Assembly (NCBI GenBank): GCA_947589355.1 | Contig: CANPZC010000012.1 | Span: 1-56,920, forward strand | From: an uncultured Clostridia bacterium | GTDB lineage: Bacteria; Bacillota; Clostridia; Oscillospirales; Ruminococcaceae | Direction: 5' to 3' | DNA: 56,920 nucleotides | Part shown: piece after piece, positions 34,415 to 42,157 of the stretch | Position numbering within the stretch: position 1 is the first letter of the stretch | How the letters are laid out: the number at the start of each line of letters is the position of its first letter | Made by a program: the position numbers and the translations under genes | Notes under the pieces: model-generated | Databases searched by the model: none | Told to the model about the DNA's origin: nothing | The model's input: only the letters and a program-made list of their open reading frames with translations

Positions 34415-36241
34415 ATGCTTGCGGTAAATGAACGGCTACCCTATCTTCGCGGCAAGACCTCGAAGCTTTCTTCACGCCCGGGCTGCTACATCATGAAAAA
34501 CGAGGGCGGAAAGATAATCTACATCGGCAAGGCTAAAAACTTAAAAAACAGGGTATCCAGCTATTTTCGCAAAGACGCGGATCACCTGCCGAAAGTGGCG
34601 AAAATGGTATCTAATGTATATGACTACGACTTTATTATAACCGACAGCGAATTTGAAGCGTTGGTGCTTGAATGTTCTCTGATAAAGCAATACAAGCCGA
34701 AGTACAACATACTTCTGAAAGACGACAAAGGCTACAGCTACATCAAGATAACGCAGGGGGATTTTCCGCGGTTGCAGTGCGCTTTGCAAAAGTATGACGA
34801 CGGGGCGAGGTACATCGGGCCTTACACAAGTTCATACGCTGTAAAGCAGGCTGTGAACGAGGCGAACAGGGTATTCAGGCTGCCCGACTGCCACAAAAAG
34901 TTCCCCGAAGATTTCGGCAAAGGCAGACCATGCCTTAACTTTCACATAAACAAGTGCATGGGCGTTTGCCGCGGCTGCATAAGTAAAGAAGAATACGCAG
35001 GCATAATAGACAGCGCAATTGACCTTATTGTGAACGGCTCGGAAGCCTCGGTGGAGCAGATGACGGAAGATATGCTGAAAGCTGCGGAAAACCTTGAATT
35101 TGAAAAGGCGGCGCGGCTGCGTGACATGATAAACGCGCTTAGCAAAACCACGATGGAGCAGAAGATAATCGATGAAGACAGAAAAGACTGCGATGTTATT
35201 GCAGCGGCGGTAATGAACGAAAACGCCTGCATAAGCGTTGTTATGTACCGAGGCGGCAGGCTTTTTGACAAGGCGAGCTTTTTTATGAAAGAGCAGGACA
35301 ACACCGCCGAGATGCGCGAAGAATTTATAATGCAGTATTATTCGGTGCGCGACTATGTGCCGAAGAACATTTTTGTTGATATGGAGCTTGAAGATGCTGA
35401 TAATATAACCGAGTTTCTGAAAATGCGGTGTTCTCATGCGGTGAGCATTGCCTGCCCAAAACGCGGCGAAACGCTGAAACTTGTGGAGCTCTCGCGCAGC
35501 AATGCTTCGGAATATCTATCTATAAATGTAGGGCGCACGGGCAGAGAGATAGTGGCTTTGGACGAGCTTGCAAAGGCTTTGGATCTGCCAAGACCGCCTA
35601 GGCTTATTGAATGTTACGACATATCAAACTTAGGAAACACGAATGTTGTTGCAGGAATGGTGGTTTTTGAAAACGGACGACCGAACAAGAAGCTATACCG
35701 CAAATTTGCTGTAAAAGACGTTATTGGGCAGGACGACTACGCCTGCATGAGAGAGGTAGTAAAACGCAGGTTTGAGCATTACAAAAACGGTGATGAGGCG
35801 TTTACTTTCAAGCCCGACCTTATACTTCTTGACGGCGGAACGGGTCACGTGAACACCATTGCGCCGCTGCTGAAAGAAATGGAGATAGACATTCCGCTGT
35901 ACGGTCTTGTAAAAGACAGCAAGCACCGCACAAGGGCGATTGCTACGGGCGGCTCGGAGATATCTCTTTCACAAAGAAGCGCAGGATTTCATCTTATAAC
36001 AGAAATTCAAGACGAAGTTCACAGGTTCGCGATAACTTTTCAGAGGAGCAAGCGCAAGGCTGCTTACGGGCTGCGGCTTACGGAAGTTAAGGGCATAGGA
36101 GAAGCAAAGGCGAAGCTTATACTGAAAAACTTCAAGACGAAAGAGGCGCTTAAAGCGGCGACTGTGGAGCAGCTTATGCAGGCGGCAAAGGTGAATGAAG
36201 AGACCGCAATACAGCTTAAAGAAATTATCGGAGAGATGTAA
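34415..36241 (+). CDS. uvrC: Excinuclease ABC subunit C
   Basis: Makes both cuts in nucleotide excision repair, 608 aa. The GIY-YIG nuclease domain is at the N-terminus (GCYIMKNEGGKIIYIGKAKNL). A cysteine-containing region (LPDCHKKF... KCMGVCRGC) and the UVR motif (LEFEKAARLRDMI) follow. The C-terminal RNase H-like nuclease has ECYDISNLGN and LILLDGGTGHV, and helix-hairpin-helix repeats end the protein. AAGGAG precedes the ATG. folC begins 1 bp after its stop. Confidence 0.97.
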   Translation: MLAVNERLPYLRGKTSKLSSRPGCYIMKNEGGKIIYIGKAKNLKNRVSSYFRKDADHLPKVAKMVSNVYDYDFIITDSEFEALVLECSLIKQYKPKYNILLKDDKGYSYIKITQGDFPRLQCALQKYDDGARYIGPYTSSYAVKQAVNEANRVFRLPDCHKKFPEDFGKGRPCLNFHINKCMGVCRGCISKEEYAGIIDSAIDLIVNGSEASVEQMTEDMLKAAENLEFEKAARLRDMINALSKTTMEQKIIDEDRKDCDVIAAAVMNENACISVVMYRGGRLFDKASFFMKEQDNTAEMREEFIMQYYSVRDYVPKNIFVDMELEDADNITEFLKMRCSHAVSIACPKRGETLKLVELSRSNASEYLSINVGRTGREIVALDELAKALDLPRPPRLIECYDISNLGNTNVVAGMVVFENGRPNKKLYRKFAVKDVIGQDDYACMREVVKRRFEHYKNGDEAFTFKPDLILLDGGTGHVNTIAPLLKEMEIDIPLYGLVKDSKHRTRAIATGGSEISLSQRSAGFHLITEIQDEVHRFAITFQRSKRKAAYGLRLTEVKGIGEAKAKLILKNFKTKEALKAATVEQLMQAAKVNEETAIQLKEIIGEM

Positions 36242-36242
36242 T

Positions 36243-37517
36243 ATGGATATAAGCGAAGTTTACGAATATCTCGGCAGATACGGAAAATCGGGAAAGCCGG
36301 TGGAGAACCTGAGCCGCATAAAATGTCTGCTGAAAGAGCTTGGCGACCCACAGGAGGAGCTGAAATTCATACACGTTGCAGGCACGAACGGCAAAGGTTC
36401 GGTGTGTGAGATGCTGACCGAGATGCTGTACGCGCACGGAGTAAAGGTGGGTACGTTCACCTCGCCTTTTGTGCTTGAATACGCTGACAGGATACGCATA
36501 AACAAAAAGAACATACCCGAGCATTATCTGACAAGGCACACGGAAAAAGTAAAGGCTGCCGCAGAGAAAACGCCATACAAAGCGGATTATTCGCAGTTTG
36601 AGATAACCATGTGCATAGCTCTTGAGCATTTTAAAGAGTGCGGCTGCGATGTAGTCGTATGGGAGACGGGTATGGGCGGTCTGAACGACTGCACGAATGT
36701 TATAAAACAGCCGCTGGTATCTGTTATATGCTCGGTATCTTACGACCACACGGCAATTCTCGGTGAAACGCTGGAAGAGATAGCGGCGCAGAAAGCAGGC
36801 ATTATAAAGCCGGGCTGCCCTGTGGTGCTGTCACCGGAAAATGACGAAAAGGTGGTTGACGTTGTAAAGCGGACTGCGATATGCAGGCACAGCGATGTTA
36901 TCATACCGAACATGAAAAATGTGCAGATCTTTTCAGACACGCTTGAGGGGTGCAACTTTACATACCGCGGCAGACATTATTCTACCGCCATGTGCGGAAT
37001 ACACCAGGTGCGCAACGCTGTTACGGCGATCGAGGCCATACGCTGCTGCTGTGAGACTATACGCGTTGAGGAAAGCGACATAGCGCAGGGCATTTCTTCG
37101 GCTGTTATACCTGCGAGAGGGCAGATAATTTCAAAAGAGCCGCTTGTGATACTTGACGGCGGTCACAACCCTGACGGGTTTTGCGCGCTGGCAAAGCTTT
37201 TAGAAAGCAAGACAAGCTCTCCGCGAGCGGTGATGACAGGCATACTTAAAGACAAAAAAGCGGCTCAGTCTATAAAACAACTGCTGCCGCTGTGCGATAT
37301 ATTTATTACTGTGGATTCCTTTCACCCAAATGCCATAGACAGCAAGACCTTGGCGGACAGCATTAACGCTATGGGAGGCAGGGCATACGCTGTGGGAAAC
37401 GTTGACGAGGGACTGAAAAGACTTTCGGAATTTGCAAAAAGCTATGGGGTATCGGTGATATGCGGTTCGCTGTACCTCGCATCGGAGGTATTAAACAAGC
37501 TTGGAACGAAGCTGTAA
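36243..37517 (+). CDS. folC: Folylpolyglutamate synthase / dihydrofolate synthase
   Basis: Mur-ligase-type enzyme adding glutamate to folates, 424 aa. The P-loop is VAGTNGKGSV, followed by TSPFVLEYADRIRIN, the metal-binding WETGMGG and the hinge and C-terminal region LDGGHNPDG. I chose the ATG at 36243 because GGAGAG lies just before it at the end of uvrC; the longer frame from 36195 would be inside uvrC. Its 3' end overlaps the sigF 3' end by 27 bp, tail to tail. Confidence 0.93.
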   Translation: MDISEVYEYLGRYGKSGKPVENLSRIKCLLKELGDPQEELKFIHVAGTNGKGSVCEMLTEMLYAHGVKVGTFTSPFVLEYADRIRINKKNIPEHYLTRHTEKVKAAAEKTPYKADYSQFEITMCIALEHFKECGCDVVVWETGMGGLNDCTNVIKQPLVSVICSVSYDHTAILGETLEEIAAQKAGIIKPGCPVVLSPENDEKVVDVVKRTAICRHSDVIIPNMKNVQIFSDTLEGCNFTYRGRHYSTAMCGIHQVRNAVTAIEAIRCCCETIRVEESDIAQGISSAVIPARGQIISKEPLVILDGGHNPDGFCALAKLLESKTSSPRAVMTGILKDKKAAQSIKQLLPLCDIFITVDSFHPNAIDSKTLADSINAMGGRAYAVGNVDEGLKRLSEFAKSYGVSVICGSLYLASEVLNKLGTKL

Positions 37518-38162
37518 GAGCAGTTTCTTTTCACGGCGCGATACCTGCACTTGTGTCATATCAAGCTCGGACGCTGTCTGCGTCTGAGTTTTGTTTTTTA
37601 CATAGCGAAGATACAAAAGCTTTTGATCTTTAGGCTCTAACTCTTTCATAGCCTGCCGCAGGGCTATAGACAGGATTATTTTCTCGTCGGGCGCTTCAAC
37701 GGGAATATCTATCTCACTGCCGCTCTCGGAGGCGCTTTCATCTGCCGAGGCCGTAAGGCTAACGGGAGGCTGGGAAACGTTCAGAGCCTCTACCACCTTT
37801 TCTGTATCCGCTCCCGAAAGAGAGGATAGCTCTTCAATAGTGGGTTCTCTGCCGTTTTCTTTGGCAAACTGCTCACGCAGGCGCGAAAGCCGCAGAGACA
37901 GTTCTTTCAGACTTCTGCTTACCTTTACCGCGCCGCCGTCACGGAAAAGACGTTTTATCTCTCCCATAATAACAGGCACGGCATAGGTGGAAAATTTGTA
38001 ACCCAGCTCGGGGTCAAAGGCGTTTATAGCTTTCATAAGACCTATACAACCTGCGCTGCAAAGGTCTTCATACTCGATATTTCTTCCCCTGAAACGGTTG
38101 GCGCACAGGTGGACGAGCCCCATATTCTCCTGCGCGAACCTATGCTTTTCTTCTGTTTTCAT
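37491..38162 (-). CDS. sigF: Forespore sigma factor sigma-F
   Basis: RNA polymerase sigma factor of 223 aa in the SigB/F/G group. Region 2 reads YEDLCSAGCIGLMKAINAFDPELGYKF, STYAVPVIMGEIKR follows, and regions 3 and 4 have LEPKDQKLLYLRYVKNKTQTQTASELDMTQVQVSR-type helix-turn-helix. The identity as sigma-F rather than sigma-G comes from its place as third gene of a spoIIAA-spoIIAB-sigF operon, overlapping spoIIAB by 23 bp. SpoIIAB should hold it inactive until septation. Confidence 0.94.
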   Translation of the reverse strand: MKTEEKHRFAQENMGLVHLCANRFRGRNIEYEDLCSAGCIGLMKAINAFDPELGYKFSTYAVPVIMGEIKRLFRDGGAVKVSRSLKELSLRLSRLREQFAKENGREPTIEELSSLSGADTEKVVEALNVSQPPVSLTASADESASESGSEIDIPVEAPDEKIILSIALRQAMKELEPKDQKLLYLRYVKNKTQTQTASELDMTQVQVSRREKKLLLQLRSKLV

Positions 38163-38613
38163 CAGATGCCTTTCTTGTAGTCAGCTTTTTGCGCATGGTA
38201 ACGCTTGTACCCTTGCCCGGCTTGCTTTTTACCGACAGGCTGTCCATAAAGCTTTCCATTATTGTAAAGCCGAGACCTGCTCTGTCCCCCTCGGGCGCGG
38301 AGGTATAAAGCGGTGTCATGGCGGCTTCGATATCTTCAATGCCGCAGCCTTTATCGGTTATTTTTATGTATACCTCGTTATCTGCAAGCAGACGGGCGGT
38401 CAGGCTTACGATACCGAGGGTATTTTTGTAGCCGTGCACGATACAGTTGGTGACAGCCTCTGAAACGGCGGTCTTTATATCGGAAAGCTCGTCTATCTGG
38501 GGGTCAAGCTGCGAAACAAAGCCCGACACTGCCATTCTGGCAAAGCTTTCGTTTTCTGAGCGGCTGGGAAAAGAGAGCTTCACCTCATTTAATATCCTGT
38601 CTGATCTTTTCAT
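38140..38613 (-). CDS. spoIIAB: Anti-sigma-F factor SpoIIAB
   Basis: Serine kinase and anti-sigma factor of 157 aa. It is a GHKL-fold protein closely like Bacillus SpoIIAB: ENESFARMAVSGFVSQLDP, the N box SEAVTNCIVHGY, the G1 box DKGCGI and the G2 region RAGLGFTIMESFMD. It binds sigma-F and phosphorylates SpoIIAA. It overlaps spoIIAA by 29 bp and sigF by 23 bp. The C-terminal tail is slightly longer than in Bacillus. Confidence 0.96.
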   Translation of the reverse strand: MKRSDRILNEVKLSFPSRSENESFARMAVSGFVSQLDPQIDELSDIKTAVSEAVTNCIVHGYKNTLGIVSLTARLLADNEVYIKITDKGCGIEDIEAAMTPLYTSAPEGDRAGLGFTIMESFMDSLSVKSKPGKGTSVTMRKKLTTRKASDENRRKA

Positions 38614-38977
38614 CTGTCGTCTCCCCTTTCATATCGTTAAGCCCCGAAAAATACTTGCCCCTTATATCGCCGTTTATAAATGTAGCAAGTTTATTCATAC
38701 CCGAAATATGCATCACCCTGCTTATTGACGGCGAACAGTTGGCTATATACAAAGTGCCGCCGTACTCATGCAGCATACGATATCTGCCCATGACAAGACC
38801 TATACCCGAGCTGTCCATAAAAGTAACGCCCGAAAAATCCATATAAAGCTCCGAGGGGCATTTGGAGTCTATCGCCATGTCGATGTTCATTCTGGCGCAC
38901 GAGGCGTTATGGTGATCGAGTTCGCCGTGAAGTTCAACTAAGCATCTGTTATTGTTGTTATATATAACGACGTTCAT
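38585..38977 (-). CDS. spoIIAA: Anti-anti-sigma factor SpoIIAA
   Basis: STAS-domain protein of 130 aa. The phosphorylation motif is FMDSSGIG (Ser56/57). When unphosphorylated it releases sigma-F from SpoIIAB. The C-terminal extension (about residues 110-130) is a little longer than in Bacillus. It is the first gene of the spoIIA operon; no convincing sigma-H promoter was found by eye upstream. Confidence 0.95.
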   Translation of the reverse strand: MNVVIYNNNNRCLVELHGELDHHNASCARMNIDMAIDSKCPSELYMDFSGVTFMDSSGIGLVMGRYRMLHEYGGTLYIANCSPSISRVMHISGMNKLATFINGDIRGKYFSGLNDMKGETTDEKIRQDIK

Positions 38978-39022
38978 AATACCTTTCCTTTCTGCTTGTA
39001 CATTTCGCTCTTATAAAATAAT

Positions 39023-39062
39023 AACAGCCCTGACAAGAGAAATTTGTCAAAGGCTGTTTTCC
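39023..39062 (-). terminator. spoVT terminator
   Basis: On the minus strand, AACAGCC and TGACAA pair with TTGTCA and GGCTGTT across a short loop, followed by ATTATTTT, between the spoVT stop and spoIIAA. Confidence 0.7.
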
Positions 39063-39090
39063 AAGGCGGATTTTTTAGATCCATAAAATG

Positions 39091-39633
39091 CTATTCTTCG
39101 ATCTGTTTTCCCAAAAACATTGCAGTTGCCTGCGCCAAAGTGTGCTGTGCCTGTGTTGCGGTGGTGTTTCCGTCGGTGGCGACATATGCTACAGCCCCCG
39201 TAACATCGCCCGAAGCGACTATAGGAAAAACCGCGAGAGCTTTTTGGTCTATGCCCTCTATAGGCTGAACGGGCGTGGAATTGTCTTTATCGGCAACAAA
39301 GCCGCGGCGGCTTTCCATTATCTCTTCAAGAGCGGGAGTTACGCGGCGTTCGTTGTATTCGCGCCTTGCTACCCCTGCGACTGCCACAACGTGGTCTCTG
39401 TCAAATATAACGGCAGGCGCTCCGCCCAGTTTATACATAACTTCCGCTGCCTGAGCGGCATTTTCGGAAAGCTCGTTTATCGGCGAATACTTTCTGAAAA
39501 TGACCTCGCCGTCGTTGCTGGTATATATCTCCAGCGGCGCGCCGTCTTTTATACGCATGGTGCGGCGTATCTCTTTGGGTATGACTACTCTGCCGAGGTC
39601 GTCTATTCTTCTTACTATTCCTGTTGCTTTCAT
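39091..39633 (-). CDS. spoVT: Stage V sporulation protein T
   Basis: AbrB-family regulator of forespore genes, 180 aa. The N-terminal swapped-hairpin DNA-binding domain reads MKATGIVRRIDDLGRVVIPKEIRRT and EIYTSNDGEVIF. The C-terminal GAF-like domain is about residues 55-178. GGAGGAATAAT precedes the ATG. A CATACTA word about 86 bp upstream resembles a forespore -10 box, but I could not pair it with a good -35. Confidence 0.95.
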   Translation of the reverse strand: MKATGIVRRIDDLGRVVIPKEIRRTMRIKDGAPLEIYTSNDGEVIFRKYSPINELSENAAQAAEVMYKLGGAPAVIFDRDHVVAVAGVARREYNERRVTPALEEIMESRRGFVADKDNSTPVQPIEGIDQKALAVFPIVASGDVTGAVAYVATDGNTTATQAQHTLAQATAMFLGKQIEE

Positions 39634-39930
39634 ATTATTCCTCCATAAATTGTTTGTTTTTCATTTTGCAGGTCCTCTTTTGTGAAGATATTGTTTGCAG
39701 TCGGTTTTCAATTATGCATAGTATGTCTGAAAAATGTCAGATAAAATACAATAGTGGTATAATAGCCGTTTATAAGAAATATTTTGAAAATTTTCTTAGA
39801 ACATTGACTTATCGGGCGATATGTGTTATAATGATTGAGTACAATCATTGAACGACAGACAGAAATTTATCGGGCATGACAGATAGATATTGCCGAAAGA
39901 TAAGAGCATATGAAACGGGGGACAAAGAAA
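39634..39930. other. Divergent intergenic region between spoVT and the GH25 gene
   Basis: 297 bp without a gene. It holds the spoVT upstream region with two TGTCTGA/TCAGACA words near 39722-39741 and the promoter of the GH25 gene. Nothing else was recognised. Confidence 0.6.
39804..39832 (+). promoter_or_regulatory. Promoter of the GH25-dockerin/cohesin pair
   Basis: TTGACT, 17-bp spacer, TATAAT with ATGTGT before it, about 98 bp upstream of the start codon. It shares the word TATGTGTTATAAT with the promoter of the leucine-rich surface protein at 52937-52965. Confidence 0.8.
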
Positions 39931-42096
39931 ATGAAATTAAAAAAGCTTTTGCCTATATGCTGCGCGGTCGTAACTGCTTTTTCGATAAGCATGAGCGTGG
40001 CACGACAGGCGACTGTAGATGTAAGCGCTGCGGAACGCAAGGTAAAGAGCATCTACGACGGTGACACTTACACTATTGACAAAAAATTTGATGACTACAC
40101 CATACAAAACGGCACTGACGTTTCGGTATGGCAAGGCAACATCAACTGGAAAGGTCTTAAAAAGGACGGAACACAGTTCGCTTTTATAAGACTTGGTTAC
40201 AGAGGTACGTCGGCTTCGGGCGGCATTTACATTGACGATAAGTTTGAAACTAACATAAAGAATGCAACAGCGGCAGGCGTGCCTGTCGGCGTATACTTTT
40301 ACTCGCAGGCGATAACCGAGGCTGAGGCAAAAGCTGAGGCTGAATACTGCATTTCAAAACTAAAGAATTACAAGATAGAATTGCCGATAGTTATGGACTT
40401 TGAGTACAGCTGGGTAAACGGCGGTCTTGGCGGCAGGCTTTACGATGCGCATCTTTCAAAAGACAAGGCTACAAAAGTAATAAACTCTTTTCTTGACACC
40501 TGCACGAATGCAGGCTATGAGGGTATGCTTTACGCAAACATGAACACGCTTAACGAAAGCATGAACGCAGAACAGATAGCAAACAAGCATCAGATATGGC
40601 TGGCACACTACACTTCAAAGACAAGCTACGGTGGTACATATCAATACTGGCAGTACAGCTCGACAGGAAGCAGCAAAAATGTTGAGAGCGACGATCTTGA
40701 CTGCGATTTCAGGTTCGTTCCCAACAAAGTAACTGCGATCTCGTTTGAAGAGAAAAGTATAGAATTAGATATCGGCGCAACTGCGGGATACTCGGTAAAC
40801 GAAACGCCGAAATACAATTTTGACACGATAACGGTCACTTCGTCAGACCCGTCGGTGGCGTGCGTAGTTAACGGCAAGATATACGGTGTGAGCCGCGGCA
40901 CTGCGACCATAACAGCAAGATCTAAGGGAAATAAGACTGCTGAATGCACTGTTACGGTCAAAGACCCCCTGAGCAGTTACACCGTGGCTGTAAAGGAAGG
41001 CTCGGTATACAGCGGCAATGAAATAAAGCCGCAGGTGAGCGTATCAAAAGAAATTATAGTTTCGGGCACCGCGAAAGCTGACGGCAAAATATACTCGCAG
41101 CCAACGGCAAGTTCAACTGCTGCCGCAAATGTTACAAAAGGCGAGGTTCTGAAAATATCGGGCGAGATAACGCTTTCGGCAGGAAAGTTTTATTTTGCTG
41201 AAAATGCCGGCGGCACAAAAGGATTTATTCAGGCTGATAACGTTGCTGCGGAAAACAGCACGGTAATTCTTGAAGAAGAAAAAGATTTCAAGGTGGACTA
41301 CTCAAACAACATAAATGCAGGCACTGCGACGGCGACCGTTACGCCTGTGTCGGATATGCTGTCGGGCAGCGTTAGCAAAGATTTTACTATTGCCCCCTGC
41401 CCTGTCGCTTCGTGTACTGTAACGCAGCTGAACCCCCAGCAATACACGGGCAAGCCGCTTATGCCGAATGTAAAACTATATTTAGGCTCGCAGCGCCTTA
41501 CACGGGGCATTGATTACACGCTTTCTTACAGTAATAATGTTGATATCGGCACAGCTAAAATAAAATTAACTGCCACGGGCAATTTCAGCGGCAGTATGGA
41601 GCTTGAATTCAAGATAGTAAAAGAGGGCGGTGAGCTTTCCGAGCCGCAGGACATAGGCGCAATTACTGTAAATGGTCTCGGCGGTTTGAAAGATCAGAAA
41701 ATATCCGATGTGAGCATTACTTTTAAGGGTGTGAACGGCGAAGAATACGATGCTGTTGTAGAAGCGGACGGCAGGATAACTCTGGAGGCTCTGCCGACGG
41801 GTAAATACACTGCTACTGTTGCTCTTAAAAACTGCGCGCCGAGAGTATATGACATTGAAGTCACAAATTCAAAACCTGCCCAGCTTAACGCGCAGTTGAA
41901 TCTGTATGGAGATGTTACGGGTGATGGTACTGTAGACCTTTTTGACATACTAAGGATAAATGCACACGTAAAAGAAGTGAGCTTACTTAGCGGTTATGAT
42001 TTTGAAACATCTGATGTAAACAACGACGGAGAAATAAATCTTTTTGACTGCCTAGCCGTTAATGCTCACATTAAAGAAATGAAATTATTATGGTGA
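39931..42096 (+). CDS. Secreted GH25 muramidase with Ig-like, SH3-like and dockerin domains
   Basis: A 721-aa secreted protein that should cut peptidoglycan glycan strands. A signal peptide (about 1-32) is followed by a GH25 lysozyme domain (about 60-243) with D63 in TDVSVWQG and catalytic acids in MDFEYSW (D156, E158). A BIG2-type Ig domain covers about 264-345. A YSGNEIKP... DYSNNINAG repeat interrupted by an SH3-like segment (about 378-442) comes next, then an uninterrupted copy (about 504-563) and a beta domain (about 574-648). A C-terminal type I dockerin has two calcium loops, DVTGDGTVDLFD and DVNNDGEINLFD. I chose the ATG at 39931, with GGGGGA upstream. A cohesin protein follows. Confidence 0.93.
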   Translation: MKLKKLLPICCAVVTAFSISMSVARQATVDVSAAERKVKSIYDGDTYTIDKKFDDYTIQNGTDVSVWQGNINWKGLKKDGTQFAFIRLGYRGTSASGGIYIDDKFETNIKNATAAGVPVGVYFYSQAITEAEAKAEAEYCISKLKNYKIELPIVMDFEYSWVNGGLGGRLYDAHLSKDKATKVINSFLDTCTNAGYEGMLYANMNTLNESMNAEQIANKHQIWLAHYTSKTSYGGTYQYWQYSSTGSSKNVESDDLDCDFRFVPNKVTAISFEEKSIELDIGATAGYSVNETPKYNFDTITVTSSDPSVACVVNGKIYGVSRGTATITARSKGNKTAECTVTVKDPLSSYTVAVKEGSVYSGNEIKPQVSVSKEIIVSGTAKADGKIYSQPTASSTAAANVTKGEVLKISGEITLSAGKFYFAENAGGTKGFIQADNVAAENSTVILEEEKDFKVDYSNNINAGTATATVTPVSDMLSGSVSKDFTIAPCPVASCTVTQLNPQQYTGKPLMPNVKLYLGSQRLTRGIDYTLSYSNNVDIGTAKIKLTATGNFSGSMELEFKIVKEGGELSEPQDIGAITVNGLGGLKDQKISDVSITFKGVNGEEYDAVVEADGRITLEALPTGKYTATVALKNCAPRVYDIEVTNSKPAQLNAQLNLYGDVTGDGTVDLFDILRINAHVKEVSLLSGYDFETSDVNNDGEINLFDCLAVNAHIKEMKLLW

Positions 42097-42157
42097 CTTG
42101 TCGGATTTCAAACGATAAGTAATTACGAAAACAACATTTATATAGTAGGTGAAAATA

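Noticed and set aside
39634-39760. Sigma-G promoter for spoVT
   Set aside because: A CATACTA word is present, but the nearest GTATT is 19 bp away with a poor match, so it is not listed as a feature.
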